Shown here: positions 18,752 through 27,796 of the stretch, one piece after another
Layout of the letters: each line of letters begins with the position of its first letter
Position numbering within the stretch: position 1 is the stretch's first letter
Origin: Notoacmeibacter ruber
GTDB lineage: Bacteria; Pseudomonadota; Alphaproteobacteria; Rhizobiales; Rhizobiaceae
Reading direction: 5' to 3'
Assembly: GCF_003668555.1 (NCBI RefSeq)
Contig: NZ_RCWN01000001.1
Location: 868,001 to 932,000 of the forward strand
DNA length: 64,000 nucleotides
Made by a program: the position numbers and the translations under genes
Notes under the pieces: model-generated
What the model was told of the DNA's origin: nothing
Seen by the model: only the letters and a program-made list of their open reading frames with translations
Database searches by the model: none

Positions 18752-18773
18752 TGATCGGAGGTCAGGAAGAGTG

Positions 18774-19514
18774 ATGCGTATTCTGCAAAAGACCGGACGC
18801 TATGGAGTTGCATTCTTCGTAGCCAACCCCGTGCTCGTCACTGCGGGTGTCGTCGTCGGCACGCTGACGATACTGGTTACTGCGAATACGCTGGAGCAAG
18901 CGGGCCAACATCCGTCTCCATTCTTCCAGACACGCCCTCAGCCGGCGACGGCCAATCGGACCGACCATTCGGCTGTGGCCTCATGGCAGGGCGGTTCGGA
19001 CCGCAAACACGCCACCGCTGCGACGACCGTCGCACCCGGCGATCCCGATCTCGCGCGTGTCCAGTCGGTCCTAAAGGATCTCGATCTTTATGAAGGCGAT
19101 ATCGACGGCCTGGAAGGGCCGAGAACGAGTGCAGCCATTCAACGCTATCAGGAGATCCTTGGACTGCCGGCGACCGGAAAGGTCGACGCTGCGATGCGCC
19201 GCAGCCTTGGCAGCGCAATGGGCAATAAGGTTGCGGTCTCAGCGCCGCCTTTGCCCAAATCCGCGCCGGGCTTCAATGGTCATGAGACGCCGGACGATGC
19301 CATGGCCACCGGCAGCATCGGCGACAAGAGTGTCTACCAATTGCAGGAGGCACTGGTGCATTTTGGTTTTCATGAGCTCACGGTGGACGGCGTCTGGGGC
19401 GGGCAGACCGCCAAGGCTCTTTCCACCTTTCAGCGCATCGAAGGCCTCGCCGAGACGGGAGAACCGGATGAAGCAACGAAAGCGCGGCTTCGTGATCGCG
19501 GCTTCCTGCGATAG
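18774..19514 (+). CDS. Membrane-anchored protein with two peptidoglycan-binding domains
   Basis: A 246-residue protein with one N-terminal membrane helix (FFVANPVLVTAGVVVGTLTILV). Two PG_binding_1 three-helix repeats follow: ARVQSVLKDLDLYEGDIDGL with AAIQRYQEILGLPATG, and YQLQEALVHFGFHELTVDGVWG with LSTFQRIEGLAETGEPDE. It is likely anchored in the inner membrane and attached to the cell wall in the periplasm. It starts 22 bases after the kinase gene, so the two are probably co-transcribed, hinting at a link between wall sensing and the cell-cycle kinase. A GTG at 18771 is an alternative start. Confidence 0.88.
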   Translation: MRILQKTGRYGVAFFVANPVLVTAGVVVGTLTILVTANTLEQAGQHPSPFFQTRPQPATANRTDHSAVASWQGGSDRKHATAATTVAPGDPDLARVQSVLKDLDLYEGDIDGLEGPRTSAAIQRYQEILGLPATGKVDAAMRRSLGSAMGNKVAVSAPPLPKSAPGFNGHETPDDAMATGSIGDKSVYQLQEALVHFGFHELTVDGVWGGQTAKALSTFQRIEGLAETGEPDEATKARLRDRGFLR

Positions 19515-19541
19515 ACCGCGCACCGTTTCGCCCCTGTATTC

Positions 19542-19910
19542 ATGAACCGTCTGACGAGTGCCTTCGAGGTTTCGGCCATTAACCGTCGGGTCTTTGCTGC
19601 AGGCGGCTTCGCTGCTGTTCTGGCAAAGGGCGCGGAGGAAGCCGGTGCGATCTTCCTGCTCGTTCGAGATCGGCTGGGCGCGCAGGCCCTGTACGGTCCT
19701 GCTGCGCAGACGGCCTATGATGACGGGCGCCCGGGAGAGCGGTATTTTCGCCTGCTCCTCCGAACGGAGGATCCTTTCGACGAGAGGATAGAGGCGAAGA
19801 TCGCATCAGAGCGACGCTTCGACCCCGACCTCTGGTTGTTGGAACTGGAGGGCGGCCCACCGATCGAGGAATTGGTGCAGCTTGTCAGGTCCGACGACCC
19901 TGATTTTTGA
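19542..19910 (+). CDS. DUF1491 family protein
   Basis: A 122-residue protein of the conserved alphaproteobacterial family DUF1491. The N-terminus reads VSAINRRVFAAGGFAAVLAKG and the C-terminus FDPDLWLLELEGG. No signal peptide or membrane segment is seen, so it should be cytosolic. The function is unknown. It lies 27 bases after the peptidoglycan-binding gene, in what looks like a three-gene unit headed by the kinase, and is convergent with the DUF2336 gene. Confidence 0.88.
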   Translation: MNRLTSAFEVSAINRRVFAAGGFAAVLAKGAEEAGAIFLLVRDRLGAQALYGPAAQTAYDDGRPGERYFRLLLRTEDPFDERIEAKIASERRFDPDLWLLELEGGPPIEELVQLVRSDDPDF

Positions 19911-19930
19911 AGAGCTGGTATGGCGGGTCG

Positions 19931-20998
19931 TTACCCGACCGCCCGCAGACGTGGCATCGCGTCGTTTCCGCCGCTGAGCGTCTCGAAATCGACAGGTTCG
20001 CGATCGTCCCATTCATCATGGGACAAAGAATCGGTAGCCAGCTTCGCTGCCGTGCTTTCGGCGACGGCCAGGACGGATTGCTCACGCCAGTTGCGCAACT
20101 TGTCGTCCGCTTGCGTGGCCGTCAGCGCTTCGAACCGTTCGATGAAAAGGCAGATGCTCGCAGTCGTGGTAAGGGTGTCGGGTCGAACTGCCCGCACGAT
20201 CAGATGAGCCTCCGCCGCGGTCAGGCTGAGGGCCCGAAGCGCCATCAATATTTCGTGAGTGCCGTTGGAATGAACAATATCGTTGGCGACCGGCAGTTCG
20301 ATGGCCAATGCGTCGGCGAGGGCGGTTGCGAACAATTCGACGTCGCCGGAAAGCGCCGTCTCCCGAAGCTTGGCAAGAAGGGTCGACGGTTTGGTGATCA
20401 CGCCCTGGTCTCGCGTCGTCGACGCTCCGTGATGGCCTGAGTTCCCTGCCATGGCTGCCCGGAGCTGCATCTGAACTTCCTTGAGTGTCTTTGGCATCGA
20501 AGTTTTGCTCCGGGAGGAAAGGGATTGGGTGTTGGGTTCTGTCGTTGCCGGCGTCGGCTCTTGGGCGGGCAGGGAATGCTTGCGTTTCAGGTGTGTCAGG
20601 ATTGCCCGAACCGCGGATGGCAGTTCACCCCGGCGGCCGATAACGCGGGCATGGTCGATATCCGTGTTCTTGACGATGTGCAGCCAATCTCGTGTTGAAA
20701 ACACCGGCGTCCGCATGAGCAGTGGCGCCGATATGGCGACGGGTTCAAGGGCCAACTTCAGCAGAAGGCCGCGCGGCGCGCGGGTGCGGTCGGAAAGAAC
20801 GGCTGCGGCGTAGCGCCTTGCATCCTCACTTGTCCTTGGAAAGAGCGCCAGGCCGAGCGCTTCGAGCTGACGGACCTCGTAGCCGGACGGCCGCGTGAGG
20901 GCGGCGAATGTGCCGACGGCGTGCCGGAACACGGCGTCCGGACGTGCTTCGCTGTTACGATCGACTACCAGACGCGAGCGAAGAACGGACTGCGGCAC
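19931..20998 (-). CDS. DUF2336 family protein
   Basis: A 355-residue protein belonging to DUF2336, a helical-repeat family found in alphaproteobacteria. Recognisable blocks are ALALFPRTSEDARRYAAAVL, RGLLLKLALEPVAISAPLLM and VFSTRDWLHIVKNTD. The remainder is helical with a Ser/Thr-rich linker. There is no signal peptide. The function is unknown; some relatives are linked to cell-cycle or polarity pathways by gene neighbourhood, and here it adjoins the DivJ-like kinase block. Confidence 0.87.
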   Translation of the reverse strand: MPQSVLRSRLVVDRNSEARPDAVFRHAVGTFAALTRPSGYEVRQLEALGLALFPRTSEDARRYAAAVLSDRTRAPRGLLLKLALEPVAISAPLLMRTPVFSTRDWLHIVKNTDIDHARVIGRRGELPSAVRAILTHLKRKHSLPAQEPTPATTEPNTQSLSSRSKTSMPKTLKEVQMQLRAAMAGNSGHHGASTTRDQGVITKPSTLLAKLRETALSGDVELFATALADALAIELPVANDIVHSNGTHEILMALRALSLTAAEAHLIVRAVRPDTLTTTASICLFIERFEALTATQADDKLRNWREQSVLAVAESTAAKLATDSLSHDEWDDREPVDFETLSGGNDAMPRLRAVG

Positions 20999-21135
20999 GG
21001 CACACCTTTGTGGGACGGTTGAAATCTGATCCCCACTCTAGTGGTAAATGGTTCGTATTCCGTTAGCAGCTCATTAACCAGAAGGCAGTCATGCTTCCCG
21101 TGGGTGCGAGGATGTCATGACCACGGAGTTGCCAG

Positions 21136-21318
21136 ATGGGCAAGATCATTCCGATGGCTGCATTCAGCAGGAAGCAGGACGAGCAGCCGTCCAGAAAAGT
21201 ATCGAATGCGCAATGCGAGATATTGCTGTTCGATGGCATCCGCTACGAGCCGATCCCCGAAAAGGACGATCGGCAAGGCGGGCACCGCGCTGGCAAGGGG
21301 AAACGCCGGCGCGCCTGA
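21136..21318 (+). CDS. Small conserved-type 60-residue protein
   Basis: Encodes MGKIIPMAAFSRKQ... with the central motif CEILLFDGIRYEP and a basic tail (KGKRRRA). I recognise this core (CEILLFxGxRYE) from small unannotated rhizobial proteins, and a fair ribosome site (CGGAG, 21124-21128) precedes the ATG. It is probably cytosolic. The function is unknown. It lies between the divergent DUF2336 gene and the convergent DUF1254 gene. Confidence 0.7.
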   Translation: MGKIIPMAAFSRKQDEQPSRKVSNAQCEILLFDGIRYEPIPEKDDRQGGHRAGKGKRRRA

Positions 21319-21337
21319 TATGATGACGCCGCGGGCT

Positions 21338-21868
21338 CTAGAACGGCTCGCAGCGGATCGAATCGATGAAAGCGTCGCTGACGGGATCGTAGGTCTCGTC
21401 AGGGCGGAATATTCGGATCACCGCTATACCTTCGTCATTGCTCGAAAGCGCCAGAACGGTGCTGGCCAGTTCCGGCGGCATTTCCCGGCGAATCTCGATT
21501 TCTTGCAGGCGATTGACGACCATCAGGTCAAGGTTTTCCTCTGTTCCGTTCCGGTCGTTGATGGACCAGACGGTCTGGCCGCCGGGATTGATGAGCGCGA
21601 CGGACCAGAATGGGACGTTTCCCTGCGCGCTCAGCTTCAATGGTCCCTTTGTCAGATCGAACCGACAGGCTGCGATCGCAAAAAGCGGGTCGGCATCGTA
21701 GATGATATCCGCTTCGTCGAGGCGGCGCGCCTCGAACGGTTCCGTTATCTCGTAGATCCTGCTCCATGCGCTGGCCGGTGCAGCGCGGGGGATGAGGAAG
21801 ATGACCGCGATGTGGACAAGGCCGGCCCCGGCAAGGCCGATAGCAACCGCTAACAGGAAACTACGCAT
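21338..21868 (-). CDS. DUF1254-type membrane-anchored protein
   Basis: A 176-residue protein with one N-terminal hydrophobic helix (SFLLAVAIGLAGAGLVHIAVIFLI), then a periplasmic domain resembling DUF1254 (CRFDLTKGPLKLSAQGNVPFWSVALINPGG). It overlaps the upstream DUF1214 gene by 8 bases, so the two are translated together and probably form one complex. In larger proteins the DUF1254 and DUF1214 domains occur together in one chain. The function is unknown. Confidence 0.82.
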   Translation of the reverse strand: MRSFLLAVAIGLAGAGLVHIAVIFLIPRAAPASAWSRIYEITEPFEARRLDEADIIYDADPLFAIAACRFDLTKGPLKLSAQGNVPFWSVALINPGGQTVWSINDRNGTEENLDLMVVNRLQEIEIRREMPPELASTVLALSSNDEGIAVIRIFRPDETYDPVSDAFIDSIRCEPF

Positions 21869-22448
21869 CGCAAGGCTCTTCCAGCTTCACGGCCGGCATG
21901 CCGAGCGGCGTAATGGACGAGCCGCTGCCGAGCGGGGTGTCGTAGAGAGACAGGACGAGGCGGAAGGGGCGGTTCGCTTCCACCGGGAACCAGTTTCCTG
22001 AACGGATGCTTGGCCCGATCGCAATGCGGACGGAACCATCGGGTTGCCGCAGCAGAGCCCGGGAGTGAAGCGCTTTTTCACGACCATTCTTGGCAATCAG
22101 CTTTCCGCTCTGAATATCGACCGCGCGCAAGGTCCAGAAGCGCGCCGAGGGAACCCGGCCCTCCAGAACGTACTGACATTGCGGCCGCAAAGGGCGATTG
22201 GCTTCGTCTGTTCGCCGGGAAAAAACCAGTCCTTCAGCCGGTGCCAGTGGCAGGGCTGCATTGCGGGCGATGCGAGCAGTTGTATACGGATCGGCTTTGT
22301 CGGTGCCTGCTTCCGGATAAGCGACCCACCGACCCACCGGCAAGGCGCCCAGCGCATCGGCGCGGTCGAGCGCCAGCAAAGCGCTGCCGCCGCCGAGACC
22401 CAGGGCGATGATACAGGACAATGTCGTGAGCAGGATCGTTCTCAGCAT
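21861..22448 (-). CDS. DUF1214 domain-containing exported protein
   Basis: A 195-residue protein with an N-terminal signal or anchor segment (LLTTLSCIIALGLGGGSALLAL), a region matching DUF1214 (PLRPQCQYVLEGRVPSARFW) and a C-terminus with NRPFRLVLSLYDTPLG. It is paired with the DUF1254 gene. It lies 81 bases downstream of the penicillin-binding protein gene in the same orientation, so all three may be one unit acting at the cell envelope. Confidence 0.85.
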   Translation of the reverse strand: MLRTILLTTLSCIIALGLGGGSALLALDRADALGALPVGRWVAYPEAGTDKADPYTTARIARNAALPLAPAEGLVFSRRTDEANRPLRPQCQYVLEGRVPSARFWTLRAVDIQSGKLIAKNGREKALHSRALLRQPDGSVRIAIGPSIRSGNWFPVEANRPFRLVLSLYDTPLGSGSSITPLGMPAVKLEEPCDA

Positions 22449-22529
22449 GATTCCCGGCGGGACTGGTCGGACGTGACGTGTCTGCAGACGCTGTAGCGAA
22501 GAGTGAGACCCGACCGCAAGACGCCAGAT

Positions 22530-24671
22530 CTACCGCGACGCACGCAACTGGCTATCGGCCAGAGGGGGCTGGAGCGGCGTGGCGGTGTCGAAAAGCTGAC
22601 CAAGAGCGGTCAGCGCATCCTGCAGTTCAGGCATGAGGCCGCGTGGAGCGTTTGTGACGGGCGAAACCTCTTCGCCCTCTTCAGCGGCAATCTGAACTGT
22701 TTCCGCAACCGGCCTCTCCGCACCCGGAATGGGCTTCAGTCGCACATTCTGGTGGGCGACACGCATCAGGCGGTTCCAGACCAGAGCAGGAAGCGAGCCA
22801 CCGGTCATCCGGTTCGTCGGGCGATAGTCGTCATTGCCAAGCCAGACTGCGGCGACGTAATTGCCCGTGTAACCGACATACCAGCCATCCCGATAGGATT
22901 GTGTCGTTCCGGTCTTGCCAGCGGAGGGAATGCCTTCGAGAGCCGCGCGACGGGCGGTGCCCCATTCGGGAATCTGTACGAGAATCTTGTTTAATTCCCC
23001 CGCCACCTCCTCGGACAGCACCCGCTTGGCGTTGCTCGTCTGATTGTTCAGACGCCAAATGACCTCGCCGGACTGATCAAGAATCTGTGTGAAGGCATGA
23101 TGTCCGTAAAGAATGCCGCCGGAGGCGAAAACCGAATAACCCGTCGCCTGATCCAGGACCGTGATGCTGCCGGCTCCCAGAACCATGGTTTTGTGACGCA
23201 GAACCGGCGTCTCGATGCCCATATCCTCGACCAGATCGGCCACGGTATCGACACCGCCCTTGATGTAGTTGCGGGCAAGGTGCGCCGGCACGGTGTTGAT
23301 GGACTTGATCAACGCGGTCTGCAGGTCGGTCCGTCCGCGAAAATCGCGGTTGTAGTTTTGCGGACTCCAACCATTCCAGTTGATCGGCGAGTCGGAGACG
23401 CGTGATGATGCCTTCATCCCGCCCCGTATCGCCGCCGCGTAGACGTATGGTTTGAAGGATGAGCCGGGCTGTCGTTCGGCATTGACCGCGCGGTTGAACT
23501 GACTCTTGCCGTAGTCGGGGCCGCCCACCATCGCCCGAACCAGACCGTTGGGTTCCATTACGACGACCGCGCATTCCTCGACATTGTAGGATTTGCCGAA
23601 CTGACGCAGATGGAACTCGCAGGATTCTTCTGACGCTCTTTGCAAGGTGGGATCGAATGCCGTTCTCACGACGAGATTGCGCGAAGGCAGCGTGTCGGCG
23701 ATCTTCTGGACTTGTTCAAAGGCCCAGTCGAGATAGTAATCCGGTGAATCGTTGGCATCCCGCTCGATCGCGGAGGCCGGCTGCAGACGCGCTGAACTCA
23801 CCTGGCCTTCGGTCATGAAGTCGGCCTGAACCAGATTGGTCAGCACCTCATTGGCTCGGGCGCGGGCGGCGGGAAGGTTGACGTGGGGCGCATAACCCGA
23901 CGGCGCCTTGAAAAGGCCCGCCAGCATGGCCGCCTCCGCCAGACTGATCTCGCGGACATCCTTGCCGAAATAGAACTCGGCGGCCGCCGAGACACCGTGG
24001 ACGCCGCCACCCATGTAAACGCGATCCACATAAAGCTGCAGGATCTCGCGTTTCGTAAGGTTCTCCTCGAGCCAGAGAGCCAGATAGGCTTCCTTGATCT
24101 TGCGCTGAAGCTTTCGCTCATTGCTGAGGAAGAGATTTTTCGCCAATTGCTGGGTCAGCGTCGATCCGCCCTGAACGACACCGCCTGAGCGGGCATTCTC
24201 CATCATCGCGCGGGCAATACCCATGACGTCGATGCCGAAATGCTCGAAAAACCGCCGGTCTTCTGTCGCCAGGATCGCCTTGACGAGATAGTCGGGCAAT
24301 TGGTTGACCGGTACAGAGTCGCGCTGGAATGCCCCTCGCTGGCCGATATTTCGGCCATAGCGGTCGAGAAAGGTCACGGCGAGACCGTCCTGCTGGCGCC
24401 AGTTCCCTTCGGTTTCCCTGAAGGCCGGAATGGCCAGCACGTAAAACAGGACCACACCGACCGTGCCGAGCGTGAAGCCTTCCGACAACAGCTCGATCGC
24501 ACCCCGTTTCCAGCCGCTGACACGGAATTTGCGTGAAAAGATCGTGATGCGGTCCCAGATTTCGGCAAGGCCGAACCGCAGCCTGTAAAGCGAAGAATCC
24601 AGCCAGGCATCGAGGCCGATCAGCCGCGAGACCCGAAAGCGTGGCTTCTTGCGCTGTTGTGGCTCTTTCAT
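22530..24671 (-). CDS. Class A penicillin-binding protein (PBP1A-type transglycosylase/transpeptidase)
   Basis: A 713-residue bifunctional peptidoglycan synthase. One membrane helix near residues 70-90 is followed by a glycosyltransferase 51 domain (catalytic Glu in ATEDRRFFEHFGID; GGSTLTQQLAKNLFL). The transpeptidase domain carries Ser404 in PGSSFKPY, the SxN motif (KSINTVPAHLA) and KTGTT. It polymerises and cross-links glycan strands in the periplasm. The frame is open to 24737, but the ATG at 24671 has an excellent GGGGGA site. The length is normal for the short rhizobial PBP1A type. Confidence 0.94.
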   Translation of the reverse strand: MKEPQQRKKPRFRVSRLIGLDAWLDSSLYRLRFGLAEIWDRITIFSRKFRVSGWKRGAIELLSEGFTLGTVGVVLFYVLAIPAFRETEGNWRQQDGLAVTFLDRYGRNIGQRGAFQRDSVPVNQLPDYLVKAILATEDRRFFEHFGIDVMGIARAMMENARSGGVVQGGSTLTQQLAKNLFLSNERKLQRKIKEAYLALWLEENLTKREILQLYVDRVYMGGGVHGVSAAAEFYFGKDVREISLAEAAMLAGLFKAPSGYAPHVNLPAARARANEVLTNLVQADFMTEGQVSSARLQPASAIERDANDSPDYYLDWAFEQVQKIADTLPSRNLVVRTAFDPTLQRASEESCEFHLRQFGKSYNVEECAVVVMEPNGLVRAMVGGPDYGKSQFNRAVNAERQPGSSFKPYVYAAAIRGGMKASSRVSDSPINWNGWSPQNYNRDFRGRTDLQTALIKSINTVPAHLARNYIKGGVDTVADLVEDMGIETPVLRHKTMVLGAGSITVLDQATGYSVFASGGILYGHHAFTQILDQSGEVIWRLNNQTSNAKRVLSEEVAGELNKILVQIPEWGTARRAALEGIPSAGKTGTTQSYRDGWYVGYTGNYVAAVWLGNDDYRPTNRMTGGSLPALVWNRLMRVAHQNVRLKPIPGAERPVAETVQIAAEEGEEVSPVTNAPRGLMPELQDALTALGQLFDTATPLQPPLADSQLRASR

Positions 24672-24890
24672 CGATCCCCCGAATTGCCGCTGCCGCAGTC
24701 GTTCCGAGCCTATTGCCCGTAAATGCGGCCTGATCACGATCAGCCTATGATAGCGGATGTCGCAGCATCCGTAAGCCCTCCCTTTGCCATGCCGGCAAGC
24801 TGTTCCTTCTCCACGGCCCTGTATTCGCCCGTATGCTCCTCGGGTGGCGCAGCAGAGGCGCCGTTCTCACACCAAAATCTGGAGCAGCCA

Positions 24891-25367
24891 ATGTCGGCGA
24901 ATGCGCATTGGTCCCTCATGCGGGCCTGGGCGGAGCATATACCCTTCGATTATGCGGCAGCCGCCGAAATGAGCGGGCTGAAAGAGCACTCCATTCGCGG
25001 CAAGGCATCCAAGCAGGGATGGATCATCCGGCAAGGCCATAGGGGAAGGGCTGGCGAAGCGGAATTGGCGCGCCTGAGGGACCGGCTTTGGGCGCGGCTG
25101 GATGCTGCGACGGATCGTGCCATCGGAGAGCCTCTCCCCAAGGCCGATATCGACGCCATTCATGTGCTGCTCCGAGCGGTCGACAAGCTGGAAACGGCGT
25201 GCGAGCGGGCTGATACGGGGGTTCGACCGGAAGAGACGGAGAAGCTGACCGCCGTCCTCGCACGGATCAATGATCGCATTGTCGAGCTGGCCGGTGAGAT
25301 GGCTGAGCGGCAGACCGGCGAAGAACCGCCGACATCGCTGGCTGCCGGCTCGGACGACAGGTCATGA
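24891..25367 (+). CDS. GTA small-terminase-like protein
   Basis: A 158-residue protein immediately before, and overlapping by 4 bases (ATGA), the terminase ORF. The N-terminus looks like a helix-turn-helix (FDYAAAAEMSGLKEHSIRGKASKQGW), as in phage small terminases that recognise DNA; a helical middle and an acidic tail follow. Identity rests on position plus this fold guess. The frame is open from 24723, but the ATG at 24891 has GGAG six bases upstream. With the packaging motor destroyed downstream it is probably a relic, though its own frame is intact. Confidence 0.65.
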   Translation: MSANAHWSLMRAWAEHIPFDYAAAAEMSGLKEHSIRGKASKQGWIIRQGHRGRAGEAELARLRDRLWARLDAATDRAIGEPLPKADIDAIHVLLRAVDKLETACERADTGVRPEETEKLTAVLARINDRIVELAGEMAERQTGEEPPTSLAAGSDDRS

Positions 25368-27796
25368 CAGAGATCGGGCTGGATTCGGAATGGCGCGCTG
25401 AACAGGAAAGCTGGTTGCACGATTTGCTTGGCCCGGAGGAGGCGAGGCGCGTCGGAAAAGAATGGTTCATGACCGCCCGCAGCAAGCAATATCCGTTGCC
25501 GGAGGCGCCGAAGCGCTGGCTTGTGGTGGGTGGACGCGGAAGCGGCAAGACGCGGCTTGGTGCGGAGTGGGTGCGTGCCCTTATATTGGGGCTGCCTCCC
25601 TTCACACGGCCGGGCCTTTCCTATGGGCGCATCGCCCTTGTCGCGGAGACGCTTGGCGATGCCCGAGAAGTCATGGTCGATGGCGCGAGCGGCATTCTGG
25701 CGACCGCGCGGGGCGGCGAGAAACCCCGTTTCGAAGCGAGCCGGCGCCGTGTGCTTTTCGATAATGGCGCGACCGCTCAGATTTTCTCTTCCGAAGATCC
25801 AGACGCCTTGCGCGGACCGCAATTCGATGCGGCCTGGTGCGACGAACTAGGCGCGCCGGCAGTGGATGGCGGCGCGACACGTCCCAATCTTTTCGTCGAT
25901 GGAAAGTCGTCCGAAAGCGCCACCCCCGATGGATCGAACGGCGGAAGGGACGACCTCATCCAGCGCCGTTTTCTGAGGGCGCATCTGTCCCATTGGAAAA
26001 ACCGGCAGGCATCTCCCGTCGATCCGGAGAGGCTCTATCTTTGGGCCTGGGATACGCGTCCCTATCCCGCCTTTCCCCTGCTTGACGACATCTGGTCTGA
26101 CGGAAACGCATGGTCGCGCGGCCATTGGCTGAACGGAAGGCTCGAACAGGTCGAACTGGGCGACTGCCTTGCAGCACTCCTCAGGCGGGCTGGCCTGTGT
26201 TCGTTCGACGTCTCGGGTGTCGATGCGATGGTCGAGGGTGTGGTTCTCGAAGCGGGATCGGCGCTGCGCAAAAGCCTCTCGCCCATTCTCGACCTGCACG
26301 GGATCGAGGCCTTTGAGCAAAACGGTTTGCTGACATTTCGCTCGCGAAACCGCCGGGGCTCTGTCGGCCTCGTTGGGGATCCAGTCGAGCGGGCCGAGGA
26401 TGGACCGGCGATCGAAACCCATGCTTCCCCGATGGAAACGGTGGGGGAGGTGCTGGCCGCGGCGCGGGAGCCGTTGATCGAGTATCAGTCCGTCGTCGCG
26501 CGCCGGTTCGAAAGTGGTGCCGAGCAAAAACAGGCCCGGCAGATTGCCTTTCCCGGCGCCATGCACCGGGGCGCGCTTGAGGCACGCGCAGCCGACCAGC
26601 TCCGGCGTGCGCAGGAAGAGCGCATTACACTGGCGCTTTCTTTGCCTCCGTCATTGAGTGTGCCGCAGCCCGGATGTCGTTTCCGATTGGGCGAGCGGCC
26701 GGAGGTCGTCTGGAAGATCGAGGAAGTCGAATCGGGTCTAGAGGTGCGCCTGCGGGCCAGCCGCGACGTGGCCTTCACTCCTTCGGCCGACAATTCCATT
26801 CGTCCTGATGGCCTGACTGCGCAGTCCGTCGCCGCACAGGGTGGTGCGCCGGCCGTCTCGTTTCTTGATTTGCCTTTGATCGACGGAGAGGAGCCGGCCA
26901 GCCGTTTTCGGGTCGCCGCCTGGTCGCGATTCTGGATGCCTTTCTCCGTGACGGCGGCGCCGGCAGGCAGTTTTCAGGAACGCGTCATTATCGATGATCC
27001 CGCCACGATGGGCGAGACGGTCGATGATCTGCCACCGGCACGGCCCGGCCGCGTGATGCGCACGACGCTCCGTGTTCAGCTCTTCGCAGGGAGCCTGTCA
27101 TCCGTTGAACGCATGGATCTTCTGGCTGGCGCCAACGCCGCAGCGATTGAAGGATCGTCCGGCTGGGAAATCGTGCAGTTCGAATCGGCGGAAGAGATTG
27201 CCTCAGATATCTGGGTGTTGAAGGGGCTTCTGCGCGGTCAGCTCGGCACGGAGGATGTGGCAGCGACGCGACTGCCGCTCGGTTCGAACTTCGTTTTGCT
27301 GGATAGTGCGGTGGGCGTCGCCGGTTTGCGCCATGCCGAGATCGGCATGGAAATGAGATGGCGCGTCGATCCGGCCGGTCGTGAAACCAGCGCCGAAGAT
27401 CGGATCGAGACGATGAAAGCTGGTGGCGTGAGAGCGTCGCTGCCGCTGGCCCCGGTTCACCCCTGCGCCATCATGGTCGATGACGCGATCCGGTTTGACT
27501 GGATTCGGCGCGGCCGTGTCGAAGCCGACCGCTGGGAAGGACCGGATATTCCGCTCGGCGAGGAGGACGAGACCTACGATGTGTCGATTCTCGATGAAAC
27601 GGGCAACACGCTGACTTCGGCGATTGTGACGGCACCGCTTTGGAGCGTGCCGCGACAGGTCTTCTCCGAGCCCGCCGAGGAGCACCGGCTGAAGGTCTGC
27701 CAGGTCAGCAGGACAATGGGCGCGGGTATTCCGATGGTCGCTCGCTTTGCTCCCCAAACACTCTCACCCATCTGCAAAAGGAGGCTTCTGATATGA
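25364..27796 (+). CDS. In-frame fusion: GTA large-terminase N-terminus joined to C-terminal half of GTA baseplate (gp15-like) protein
   Basis: An 810-residue chimera. Residues 1-162 are the ATPase start of a GTA large terminase: Walker A GGRGSGKT, VAETLGDAREVM, and Walker B ending DAAWCDEL. The nuclease domain that should follow is absent. From about residue 163 (near base 25850) the sequence becomes the C-terminal half of the GTA 'megatron' baseplate protein: GAPAVDGGATRPN, RDDLIQRRFL, LYLWAWDTRPYPAFPLLDDI, GHWLNGRLE, then the long distal region up to LKVCQVSRTMGAGIP. The join is in frame with no stop. It cannot package DNA and lacks the half of gp15 that meets the tail. Best read as a deletion scar. 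Confidence 0.82.
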   Translation: MTEIGLDSEWRAEQESWLHDLLGPEEARRVGKEWFMTARSKQYPLPEAPKRWLVVGGRGSGKTRLGAEWVRALILGLPPFTRPGLSYGRIALVAETLGDAREVMVDGASGILATARGGEKPRFEASRRRVLFDNGATAQIFSSEDPDALRGPQFDAAWCDELGAPAVDGGATRPNLFVDGKSSESATPDGSNGGRDDLIQRRFLRAHLSHWKNRQASPVDPERLYLWAWDTRPYPAFPLLDDIWSDGNAWSRGHWLNGRLEQVELGDCLAALLRRAGLCSFDVSGVDAMVEGVVLEAGSALRKSLSPILDLHGIEAFEQNGLLTFRSRNRRGSVGLVGDPVERAEDGPAIETHASPMETVGEVLAAAREPLIEYQSVVARRFESGAEQKQARQIAFPGAMHRGALEARAADQLRRAQEERITLALSLPPSLSVPQPGCRFRLGERPEVVWKIEEVESGLEVRLRASRDVAFTPSADNSIRPDGLTAQSVAAQGGAPAVSFLDLPLIDGEEPASRFRVAAWSRFWMPFSVTAAPAGSFQERVIIDDPATMGETVDDLPPARPGRVMRTTLRVQLFAGSLSSVERMDLLAGANAAAIEGSSGWEIVQFESAEEIASDIWVLKGLLRGQLGTEDVAATRLPLGSNFVLLDSAVGVAGLRHAEIGMEMRWRVDPAGRETSAEDRIETMKAGGVRASLPLAPVHPCAIMVDDAIRFDWIRRGRVEADRWEGPDIPLGEEDETYDVSILDETGNTLTSAIVTAPLWSVPRQVFSEPAEEHRLKVCQVSRTMGAGIPMVARFAPQTLSPICKRRLLI

